A stretch of 7,558 nt of DNA from an uncultured Lachnospiraceae bacterium (GTDB lineage: Bacteria; Bacillota_A; Clostridia; Lachnospirales; Lachnospiraceae): the NCBI GenBank assembly GCA_902780985.1, contig CACZHN010000120.1, positions 1 to 7,558 of the forward strand. Reading direction: 5' to 3'. Positions 1-6,615 of this stretch are shown here, piece by piece. The translations under genes were made by a program, and so were the position numbers. Under the pieces are notes generated by a model. The model was not told where the DNA came from, did no database searches, and worked only from the letters and a program-made list of their open reading frames with translations. Numbering within the stretch: the first letter of the stretch is position 1; the number at the start of each line of letters is the position of its first letter.

Positions 1-964
1 CGTCGGAAATGTAATAGCCTTCTCCGCTGCCTGTAAGCTGGATATCAAGACATCCTGACTCATCACCCTCGATATATCTGTGAGGAGCGTACTGAATGAT
101 GATATTCTTGAATGTAAGCTGAGCTCCTGTAAGCTCATCTATCTGCTCACCGCCGTTCTCGAATCTCTTATAAACCTTAGCGTCGGCATCGTATACGAAA
201 TATGGCTCAAGTCCCTGATTGAATGCTGTTGTAACCTTGTTGCAGTCCTTACCGTTTTCAGGAACCGTATCATCAGGATTGAAGTTGAACATCTTCTTGT
301 ATGAAGAATCCTTCTCTGTTGAGAAACCGTTGTCCTGGATAGCCTGAACAAGATTTGGTCCTGATGTATAACCTGTATGCTCAAGAGCATAACCCGGTCT
401 GCTTACTCTGAATGCTGCACCGCCGTCCTTACCGTTAAGGTCGATCTGATCAAGGTTTGTTGTTACTTCAAACTCGTGCTGAGCGTATACAGACTGTCCC
501 CAGTGAGCGAAGTAAGCATCCAGCTCCATAGCTTTTCTGTCAAAGTAGTGTCTTGCACTTCTGACAGGTCCGAGTCTCTCAATGTTCTCATAATTTGAAA
601 ATACGCAAAGGAATCTTGTTACGCTTCTATGCTCCTCAAGCATCTCGAAGATAACATCCGCCTCGCCTATACCTGACTGAGGAAGTGAAACGTAGATGTT
701 ATTGATAGTGATTGAAAGAGGTCTCTTCTTAGCCTCCTCCTTATCAATCCATTCACCGTTAAGATCACTCTGGATCTTTCCGTCTCTTGTAAGTTCTACC
801 TCTGAAAGATCACCCTCAAGCTTTGACTCGTCTTCTGTGGTGATTGAATATTCTGTAGTTACTTCTTCTGTAGTAGTTTCTGTGGTGTCTTTCTTGCCGC
901 AGCCTCCAAGGTTTACGGCCATAATCATTGCAAGTGTTACTCCGAGAAGTTTCTTCTTATTCAT
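1..964 (-). CDS. YerB-like (DUF3048) lipoprotein, 3' end cut by window
   Basis: The reading frame opens at ATG 964-962 and stays open for 321 codons to the left edge, so the C-terminus is missing. Residues 1-22 form a lipoprotein signal peptide: KKK, a hydrophobic stretch, then lipobox LGGC with Cys22 as the lipidated residue. This predicts a protein anchored on the outer face of the membrane. Residues 26-46 are a Thr/Glu-rich linker. From about residue 80 it matches the DUF3048/YerB family, including RPLSITINN, LPQSGIGEADVIFE, LGPVRSAR (residues 131-138) and, near the edge, LTGAQLTFKNIIIQYAPHR with GSGEGYYISD, which belongs to the family's second domain. The biochemical role of this family is unknown to me. 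The start overlaps the ybeY stop region by 8 bases. The nearest SD-like run, AGGAAAGGA at 986-978, is 13 bases upstream, rather far, so translation is probably coupled to ybeY. Family assignment is firm; function is open. Confidence 0.88.
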   Translation of the reverse strand, partial: MNKKKLLGVTLAMIMAVNLGGCGKKDTTETTTEEVTTEYSITTEDESKLEGDLSEVELTRDGKIQSDLNGEWIDKEEAKKRPLSITINNIYVSLPQSGIGEADVIFEMLEEHRSVTRFLCVFSNYENIERLGPVRSARHYFDRKAMELDAYFAHWGQSVYAQHEFEVTTNLDQIDLNGKDGGAAFRVSRPGYALEHTGYTSGPNLVQAIQDNGFSTEKDSSYKKMFNFNPDDTVPENGKDCNKVTTAFNQGLEPYFVYDADAKVYKRFENGGEQIDELTGAQLTFKNIIIQYAPHRYIEGDESGCLDIQLTGSGEGYYISD

Positions 965-1463
965 AATCTCTGGTATATCCTTTCCTCTTTAAAATCTCTT
1001 CCTGCATTTCTTCCATAACACGTCTTTCTTCATCATCCATATGGTCGTAACCGAAAAGATGAAGCATGCTGTGTGCTACCAGAAATGCAATTTCCCTCTT
1101 CAGACTGTGTCCGTATTCCTCGGCCTGCTCGCGGGCTCTTTCAACGGATATGACTATATCTCCCAACAGGAGCTCTCCCGTATCCGGATCGAAATAATCC
1201 TCGGGATTCTCCAGAACCAGCCCAAGATCAGCCGGCACTTCAAAATCAAGCATAGGAAAAGAAAGTACGTCCGTCGGACTGTCTATACCTCTTTCGGCCT
1301 TGTTAAGTTCATGTATTGCCTCGTTATCCACGAGAGTTACATCAACCTGACATTCATATTCGCAGCCTACAAAGTCAACAGCCTCATTTATCACATTCTC
1401 GATAATGGAACTGTACTCTTCCGGAAGAAAAATATTCTGTTCGTCAGTAATCGAAATATTCAT
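957..1463 (-). CDS. ybeY: Endoribonuclease YbeY (rRNA maturation factor)
   Basis: YbeY is a single-domain zinc-dependent endoribonuclease acting in the cytoplasm on 16S rRNA 3'-end maturation and 70S ribosome quality control. The 168-residue protein has the usual family length. The metal site is the family signature H-x3-H-x5-H, seen here as AHSMLHLFGYDH with His131, His135 and His141. The other conserved block, LNKAERGIDSPTDVLSFP, holds Arg58 and spans about residues 53-70, and GDIVIS sits at 101-106. The ATG at 1463-1461 is the only reasonable start, because an in-frame TGA lies three codons upstream at 1472-1470. No good SD precedes it; the 21 bases after the phoH stop hold only a weak TTAGAATGA run. 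Translation therefore probably depends on ribosomes finishing phoH. The phoH-ybeY order is conserved widely in bacteria, which supports the call. Confidence 0.96.
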   Translation of the reverse strand: MNISITDEQNIFLPEEYSSIIENVINEAVDFVGCEYECQVDVTLVDNEAIHELNKAERGIDSPTDVLSFPMLDFEVPADLGLVLENPEDYFDPDTGELLLGDIVISVERAREQAEEYGHSLKREIAFLVAHSMLHLFGYDHMDDEERRVMEEMQEEILKRKGYTRDYE

Positions 1464-1484
1464 AATGAATCATTCTAACATAGT

Positions 1485-2468
1485 TTACTGTTTTCTTCTA
1501 CTTTTGTTTGAACTGTCGTATTTCTCGTAAGCATCGACAATCTTCTGTACCAGCGGATGTCTTACAACGTCCTTGGAGGTCAGTCTGCATACGGCAATTC
1601 CCTCAATATTCTTTACAACCTTAAGAGCTGTATCGAGACCGGAATTGGTATTTGCAGCCAGATCCTTCTGTGACTGGTCACCTGTTATGATGGCTTTCGA
1701 GCCGAATCCTATACGCGTCAGAAACATTTTCATCTGAGATTCAGTGGTGTTCTGAGCCTCATCAAGAACTATAAAGGCGTTATCCAAAGTTCGACCTCTC
1801 ATATAAGCAAGAGGGGCAACTTCGATAAGTTCCTTCTCAAGATTCTTCTGGAAGCCCTCTGCACCCATGATCTCATAGAGTGCATCATAAAGCGGTCTGA
1901 GGTACGGATCTATCTTGCTCTGAAGATCTCCCGGAAGAAATCCCAGCTTCTCACCCGCTTCGATAGCAGGTCTGGTTAAAATGATCCTCTCAACCTCACC
2001 CTTCTTAAATGCGGTTATGGCCTTAGCCATAGCTAAGTAAGTTTTACCGGTACCGGCAGGGCCTGTGCCGAAAATGATCATATTGTTATCAATGGCCTCG
2101 ACGTAGTTCTTCTGTCCGAAGGTCTTTGGTCTGATAGGCCTTCCTGCCATGGTATGACATATGATATCATCACGGTCGGCAAGCTCACTTACTTCATTAT
2201 CGCTTCCGTCACGTACAAGAGATATGGAATAATCCACATTCTGTTCGGTTATGGTATTGCCTTTTTTAGCAATAGCATAGATATCATTCAGAACCTTCAT
2301 GGCCTTGTCGATATTTCTGTCATCGCCTGTAAGGATAAGCTCCTCTCCACGATAAACATACGTAACATCGAAAGCCTTCTCAACCTTCCTGATGTTACGG
2401 TCAAACTGGCCAAAAACGTTCTGAATATTCGAATTATCTATTAATATAGTCTTATGTGTTAAAGACAT
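1485..2468 (-). CDS. phoH: PhoH-family P-loop ATPase (YbeZ-like)
   Basis: This 327-residue protein is a PhoH/YbeZ-type ATPase, a cytoplasmic P-loop NTPase thought to act with YbeY in RNA processing or ribosome maturation. The Walker A motif GPAGTGKT is at residues 136-143, and a Walker B-like block, VLDEAQN, is at 234-240. The family block ILTRPAIEAGEKLGFLPGD begins at 173, and RHPLVQKIVDAYEKYD near the C-terminus is also typical. The first 80 or so residues look like the KH-like N-terminal region of the family (RNIRKVEKAFDV, LTGDDRNIDKAMKVL). Length agrees with other Firmicute PhoH proteins. The ATG at 2468-2466 follows a strong SD, GAGGGG (2479-2474), 5 bases away. The gene lies just beyond the rpsU terminator and 21 bases ahead of ybeY, with which it forms an operon. 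The enzymatic substrate of this family is not settled. Confidence 0.96.
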   Translation of the reverse strand: MSLTHKTILIDNSNIQNVFGQFDRNIRKVEKAFDVTYVYRGEELILTGDDRNIDKAMKVLNDIYAIAKKGNTITEQNVDYSISLVRDGSDNEVSELADRDDIICHTMAGRPIRPKTFGQKNYVEAIDNNMIIFGTGPAGTGKTYLAMAKAITAFKKGEVERIILTRPAIEAGEKLGFLPGDLQSKIDPYLRPLYDALYEIMGAEGFQKNLEKELIEVAPLAYMRGRTLDNAFIVLDEAQNTTESQMKMFLTRIGFGSKAIITGDQSQKDLAANTNSGLDTALKVVKNIEGIAVCRLTSKDVVRHPLVQKIVDAYEKYDSSNKSRRKQ

Positions 2469-2513
2469 ATGTTCCCCTCAATTTAATAGCTTCTTAATAT
2501 TTCCCGTTAATGT

Positions 2514-2541
2514 AAAAAGTGCCGCGACTAAGTCACGGCAC
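2514..2541 (-). terminator. Intrinsic terminator after rpsU
   Basis: Read on the minus strand, GTGCCGTGAC (2541-2532), a TTA loop (2531-2529) and GTCGCGGCAC (2528-2519) form a 10-bp stem with one G-U pair. TTTTT (2518-2514) follows directly. This is a textbook rho-independent terminator, 20 bases past the rpsU stop codon. The plus strand has no T-run after the stem, so the terminator works in one direction only. It would end rpsU transcripts and any read-through from the his-alaS operon. Confidence 0.93.
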
Positions 2542-2561
2542 ATTAAGTACACATATTTGGC

Positions 2562-2738
2562 TTATTTATACTTACGCTTTCTTGCAGCCTCAGACTTCTT
2601 CTTACGTCTTACGCTTGGCTTCTCGTAATGCTCTCTCTTACGAATTTCCTGCTGAATGCCTGCCTTTGCACAGTTTCTCTTGAATCTGCGAAGTGCGCTA
2701 TCCAGTGTCTCATTCTCTTTAACGATTACGCTTGACAA
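2562..2738 (-). CDS. rpsU: 30S ribosomal protein S21, TTG start
   Basis: S21 is a small basic protein of the 30S subunit that sits near the 3' end of 16S rRNA and aids initiation. The sequence is unmistakable: [20 protein letters not shown], then KREHYEKPS, and the basic tail [16 protein letters not shown] place the start at TTG 2738-2736, giving 58 residues, the usual length in Firmicutes. The frame can be extended to a GTG at 2747-2745, but that codon overlaps the Shine-Dalgarno GGGAGG (2752-2747) and would add MRDL, which relatives lack. The TTG lies 8 bases after the SD, an ideal spacing. A near-consensus promoter lies upstream and an intrinsic terminator downstream, so the gene is probably transcribed mainly as its own short mRNA. 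Confidence 0.95.
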   Translation of the reverse strand: MSSVIVKENETLDSALRRFKRNCAKAGIQQEIRKREHYEKPSVRRKKKSEAARKRKYK

Positions 2739-2746
2739 ATCTCTCA

Positions 2747-2752
2747 CCTCCC
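2747..2752 (-). promoter_or_regulatory. Shine-Dalgarno site that fixes the rpsU start
   Basis: On the minus strand GGGAGG lies 8 bases ahead of TTG 2738-2736. The competing GTG start at 2747-2745 shares its first base with this SD and could not be served by it. No other SD-like run lies further upstream within reach. The site therefore favours the TTG start. Confidence 0.85.
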
Positions 2753-2779
2753 AACAGTTAAAAGATAAGACCGAAGGTT

Positions 2780-2807
2780 ATTATAACACAATCATACCTT
2801 TTGTCAA
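2780..2807 (-). promoter_or_regulatory. Sigma-A promoter of rpsU
   Basis: On the minus strand a perfect -35 box TTGACA (2807-2802) is followed by a 16-base spacer and a perfect -10 box TATAAT (2785-2780). The 23 bases upstream of the -35 box (2830-2808) are almost all A and T and could act as an UP element. Transcription would begin near 2773, giving a leader of about 35 bases before the TTG codon. The box lies between the alaS stop and rpsU, so it serves rpsU specifically. Confidence 0.92.
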
Positions 2808-2830
2808 GAAAGATTTATAACATATTACAT

Positions 2831-5482
2831 TTACAGCTGATTCTTAGCTGTTTCAACACCTGCTGCAAGGGCTGCATCGATGCCTGAAGCATCCTTTCCG
2901 CCGGCCTGAGCCATGTTAGGTCTTCCGCCGCCGCCACCGCCTACCATAGGTGCGATCTGCTTGATGATATTTCCTGCATGGATACCTGCTGCAACCGCAT
3001 CATCGCTGGCCATAACCAGAAGGCTTACCTTACCGTCATTGTCGGAAGCAATGATGATAACGGACTTGCCGAGTTTCTGCTTCATGTCGTCACCGAGTGT
3101 ACGCATTGCATTTGCATCTACGCTTGAAAGCTTAACAGGAAGGATCTTAACTCCGTTTGCCTCAACAACGTCATTCATAACGTCTGCTGCTGCAGCCTTA
3201 GCCATCTTGTCCTTGAGACTCTGGTTCTCTGACTGAAGTGACTTGATCTCTTCCATAAGAGCCTGGATCTTGTCAGCAAGTTTTGAAGGCTCTGACTTAG
3301 CTGCTGCTGCCGCACGGATAAGAGTTGCCTCGATATCCTTGTAGTAGTTCATAGCACCTACGCCTGTAAGAGCTTCGATTCTTCTTACGCCTGCTGCGAT
3401 ACCCTGCTCTGAAACGATCTTAAATGTATTGATAACTCCTGTATGTGCTACATGTGTACCACCACAGAGCTCGATTGACCAGTCGCCCATGTTTACAACA
3501 CGTACTGTGTCGCCGTACTTCTCACCGAAAAGTGCCATAGCGCCTGTCTTCTTAGCATCTTCGATAGACATTACGTCTGTTCTTACCGTAAGATCAGCTG
3601 CAATCTCAGCATTTACGATCTCCTCAACCTTCTTGATCTCATCAGCTGTCATAGCCTGATCATGAGAGAAGTCGAATCTGAGTCTGTCATCAGCAACATA
3701 TGAACCCTTCTGTTCAACATGATCACCAAGAACAGTCTTAAGTGCCTTCTGAAGAAGGTGTGTAGCTGAATGGTTCTTGCAGATATCTGAACGTCTGCCT
3801 TCCTCAACCTTGAGAACTGCCTTCTCACCTGCTTCGATGCTTCCTGAAACAACGGAACCGATATGTACATATCTTCCGTCCTTAAGCTTTATAACATCCT
3901 CTACGCTGAATACACCGGACTCTGTCTCGATTGTACCCTTATCAGCTGTCTGACCACCCATTGTTGCGTAGAACGGTGTCTTAGGAGTGATGATAGCACC
4001 TGAAGTTCCCTCATCGATAGATGAAGCAGCTGCATTGCCGCTTACGAGAACATCGATAACACTCTCATCAGTTGTCTTGTCATATCCTGTAAATTCTGTA
4101 GCAGCTGCTGTACCCAGGCCGTTGAATACATTGTCGTCTGAGCTGAGCTTAGCTGAGAAGTTCTGATTCTCTCTTGCTCTCTGCTTTGCAGCTTCCATAG
4201 CCTTGTCGAATCCGCTCTCATCTACAGTAAGTCCCGACTCTGCAGCCATTTCAACTGTAAGTTCGATAGGAAATCCGAATGTATCGTAAAGGTAAAATGC
4301 TTCCTCACCGTTGATCTCGTTCTGTGAAGCAGCCTTCTTCTCATCGAGGATCTTTGTGAACTCCTTCATACCGTTCTCAAGAGTACTCTCGAATCTTACG
4401 ATCTCCTTATCAAGTTCCTTGAGGATGAACTCACGGTTCTCTGTAAGAAGCGGATAGCTGTCATCATAAACCTTGTCGATATAGATCTTTGCAACCTCAA
4501 GAAGGTTTTCCTTCTTAAGACCAAGAGCACGTCCGTGTCTTACAGCTCTTCTGATAAGACGACGAAGTACATATCCTGCTCCAACATTTGACGGACGAAG
4601 CTTTGCAGCATCACCGATGAGCATTGTAGATGTACGCATATGGTCTGCGAGGATTCTCATAGACTTTGTAAGCTTCTCGTCTTCATTATACTTCTGACCT
4701 GAAGCCTGCTCGATATAAGCTATAGTCTCTGTGAAAAGATCTGTCTGATATACATCCTTGGAGCCGTTAAGGAATGCAAGGATTCTCTCAAGTCCCCAAC
4801 CTGTATCTACGTTCTTCTGCTTGAGCGGTGTAAGATGGCCGTCCTGATGCTTCTCATACTGCATGAAAACGTCGTTTCCCAGCTCTGTATACTTACCGCA
4901 GTCACATCCCGGACCACAATCAGGACCGCAGTCAGGAACATCAGCGATATAGAACATCTCACTGTCAGGACCGCAAGGGCCGTACTCAAGTCCCCACCAG
5001 TTATCTTCTGCAGGAAGATAATAAATGTTTTCCTTCTTGAAACCTGAAGCTATTCTGTACTGAGCGCCTTCCTCATCACGAGGAGCGTTCTCATCACCTG
5101 CAAATACTGTAGACGCAAGATGATCAGCATCAAATCCGAATACCTGTGTAAGAAGCTCGAAGCTCCACTTACAACGGTCTTCCTTGAAATAATCTCCGAG
5201 ACTCCAGCTTCCCATCATCTCGAAGAATGTAACGTGGCTTTTATCACCAACCGAATCGATATCATTTGTACGAACGCATCCCTGTACGTTGCAGAGTCTT
5301 GTTCCAAGCGGATGCTTCTCTCCGAGGAGATAAGGCATAAGCGGCTGCATTCCCGCTACGTTGAAGAGAACTCCTGTTGAACCGTCTGATACAAGTGATA
5401 CGGCACCTACATCAACGTGTCCTCTCTCAATATAAAAATCCTTCCAGGTCTTTCTTAGTTCTTTTGAGGTAAACTGTCTCAT
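2831..5482 (-). CDS. alaS: Alanyl-tRNA synthetase, divergent cysteine-rich variant
   Basis: AlaRS charges tRNA-Ala with alanine and hydrolyses mischarged Ser- and Gly-tRNA. The protein has 883 residues, the normal full length. The class II catalytic core spans about residues 1-240: motif 2 region CVRTNDIDSVGD, TFFEMMGSWSLGDYFK (85-100), GPCGPDSE (168-175) and DTGWGLER (226-233). The tRNA-recognition helices follow, with GAGYVLRRLIRRAVRHG (301-317). The editing domain carries HSATH (His571, His575) and CGGTH (673-677), the four metal ligands. A coiled-coil-like segment near 735-765 leads into the C-Ala domain with GGGGGGRPNMAQAGG (848-862). Two points differ from the common bacterial form: RTNDIDSVGD replaces RAGGKHNDLENVG, and a Cys cluster C-x3-C-x3-C-x-C lies at residues 185-195. 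ATG 5482-5480 follows the SD GAGAGG (5498-5493). The gene begins 16 bases after hisIE, so it belongs to that operon and has no T-box leader of its own. All editing-site and main catalytic motifs are present, so it should be active. Confidence 0.97.
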   Translation of the reverse strand: MRQFTSKELRKTWKDFYIERGHVDVGAVSLVSDGSTGVLFNVAGMQPLMPYLLGEKHPLGTRLCNVQGCVRTNDIDSVGDKSHVTFFEMMGSWSLGDYFKEDRCKWSFELLTQVFGFDADHLASTVFAGDENAPRDEEGAQYRIASGFKKENIYYLPAEDNWWGLEYGPCGPDSEMFYIADVPDCGPDCGPGCDCGKYTELGNDVFMQYEKHQDGHLTPLKQKNVDTGWGLERILAFLNGSKDVYQTDLFTETIAYIEQASGQKYNEDEKLTKSMRILADHMRTSTMLIGDAAKLRPSNVGAGYVLRRLIRRAVRHGRALGLKKENLLEVAKIYIDKVYDDSYPLLTENREFILKELDKEIVRFESTLENGMKEFTKILDEKKAASQNEINGEEAFYLYDTFGFPIELTVEMAAESGLTVDESGFDKAMEAAKQRARENQNFSAKLSSDDNVFNGLGTAAATEFTGYDKTTDESVIDVLVSGNAAASSIDEGTSGAIITPKTPFYATMGGQTADKGTIETESGVFSVEDVIKLKDGRYVHIGSVVSGSIEAGEKAVLKVEEGRRSDICKNHSATHLLQKALKTVLGDHVEQKGSYVADDRLRFDFSHDQAMTADEIKKVEEIVNAEIAADLTVRTDVMSIEDAKKTGAMALFGEKYGDTVRVVNMGDWSIELCGGTHVAHTGVINTFKIVSEQGIAAGVRRIEALTGVGAMNYYKDIEATLIRAAAAAKSEPSKLADKIQALMEEIKSLQSENQSLKDKMAKAAAADVMNDVVEANGVKILPVKLSSVDANAMRTLGDDMKQKLGKSVIIIASDNDGKVSLLVMASDDAVAAGIHAGNIIKQIAPMVGGGGGGRPNMAQAGGKDASGIDAALAAGVETAKNQL

Positions 5483-5498
5483 GATTTACTATCCTCTC

Positions 5499-6614
5499 TT
5501 ATTCTCTATCTGCAAGCTCCTTGGTAATATCTTCCCAAGTTATGCCTTTTTCAGCCATAAGCACCATCATGTGGTACATCAGGTCTGCAATTTCGTATTT
5601 AATCTCCGAAGGATCCGGATTCTTTGCGGCGATGACTGTCTCTGTCGCCTCTTCTCCGAACTTCTTCAGGATCTTATCGATACCCTGATCGAACAGATAA
5701 TTTGTATAACTGCCCTCACGAGGATTCTGCTGTCTGTCGATGATCGTATTGTATACGTCCGTAAATACCTGGAACGGATTTGCGGCATCTCTGTCTCCCA
5801 TATCCGCAAGCGGTGTATAGAAGCATGTAGGATTGCCTGTATGGCAGGCAACGCCGATCTGATGAACCTTAGCCAGCATAGTATCCTTATCACAGTCTAT
5901 TGAAAGAGACTTAACATACTGGAAATGTCCCGACTCCTCGCCCTTTGTCCAAAGACGCTGTCTGGATCTTGTATAATATGTCATAAGTCCCGTCTCGATA
6001 GTCTTGTTATAAGACTCTTCGTTCATATATGCCATCATAAGAACCTTATCGGTCTTATAATCCTGAACTATACAAGGAACAAGTCCTGCGGCATCTGTCT
6101 TGAACTCACTGAAAGGAATGCTGCTTACCAGCCCTCTTACGTTTACGTTCTTATCAGCCAGTACCTTCTTGATATCTCTTATATTTATATCGGCGTTCTT
6201 AAATACAACCTCGTCAAACTTTTCAAATACTGCCGCAGCCGCCTCAGCAACCGCATCGGCAAAACGAGGACTGTACTCGGTAAGTGTTATAACCTTATCC
6301 TTGCCGAATCTCTTAAATGCTTCGTCATAAGCCTTCTCGCCGGCCTCTGTGGAAGTATCAACGATAACTCTCTGGGCTCCTCCGTAAAGAAGCTTCTTAA
6401 CATCCTCGAATCTGCCTACGCCGCCGAAAGCGTCGATAGGAATATCAAGGTTATCGGTGAAGTTCTTGAGAAGCGCCGCATTCGGCTCAATATCTGCTCT
6501 TGTTGCGCCTTCATCCCACATAACAAGTCCGTCCGCACCTGAAGCAGCAAGCTTGATCAGGTCTGCGATATCGGTACTCTTGTCAAATGTTATGAATATC
6601 TTTTTAATACTCAT
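5499..6614 (-). CDS. hisIE: HisIE with N-terminal HisA/HisF-like domain
   Basis: This bifunctional enzyme carries out steps two and three of histidine synthesis: phosphoribosyl-ATP pyrophosphohydrolysis (HisE) and phosphoribosyl-AMP ring opening (HisI). The protein has 371 residues in three parts. Residues 1-165 resemble part of a HisA/HisF TIM barrel: [13 protein letters not shown], then [19 protein letters not shown] (62-80), then [10 protein letters not shown], matching the phosphate-binding region. The HisI domain spans about 170-275, with [17 protein letters not shown], the metal site DCDKD (240-244) and Cys257/Cys264 in [11 protein letters not shown]. The HisE domain spans about 280-371, with GEEATE (320-325) and EIADLMYH (341-348). 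Start ATG 6614-6612 is preceded at 9 bases by the SD AAGGGAG (6630-6624); a longer frame to 6695 exists, but it would run back over the hisB end with unrelated residues. It follows hisB by one base and precedes alaS by 16. The front domain's role is unknown. Confidence 0.95.
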   Translation of the reverse strand: MSIKKIFITFDKSTDIADLIKLAASGADGLVMWDEGATRADIEPNAALLKNFTDNLDIPIDAFGGVGRFEDVKKLLYGGAQRVIVDTSTEAGEKAYDEAFKRFGKDKVITLTEYSPRFADAVAEAAAAVFEKFDEVVFKNADINIRDIKKVLADKNVNVRGLVSSIPFSEFKTDAAGLVPCIVQDYKTDKVLMMAYMNEESYNKTIETGLMTYYTRSRQRLWTKGEESGHFQYVKSLSIDCDKDTMLAKVHQIGVACHTGNPTCFYTPLADMGDRDAANPFQVFTDVYNTIIDRQQNPREGSYTNYLFDQGIDKILKKFGEEATETVIAAKNPDPSEIKYEIADLMYHMMVLMAEKGITWEDITKELADRE

Positions 6615-6615
6615 T

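Noticed and set aside
1041..1478. A 145-codon open frame on the plus strand
   Set aside because: It lies opposite ybeY, which has all its family motifs. The translated plus-strand protein looks like random antisense sequence.
2483..2510. A possible phoH promoter (TTAACG, 16 bases, TATTAA on the minus strand)
   Set aside because: Both boxes are poor matches, and the RNA would begin near 2476, inside the phoH Shine-Dalgarno GAGGGG, leaving no working ribosome site.
2923..2940. Run of glycine codons near the end of alaS that looks like a low-complexity or slippage site
   Set aside because: GGGGGGRP followed by MAQAGG is the normal conserved motif of the AlaRS C-terminal domain, and the reading frame is intact across it.
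5481..5903. A 140-codon open frame on the plus strand spanning the hisIE-alaS junction
   Set aside because: It lies opposite the HisE and HisI domains of hisIE, with no recognisable motif of its own. The junction already holds the alaS SD on the minus strand.
5925..6542. A 205-codon open frame on the plus strand
   Set aside because: It is fully antisense to hisIE, whose protein matches known families throughout. The plus-strand frame has no recognisable domain and no supporting promoter or SD that I can see.
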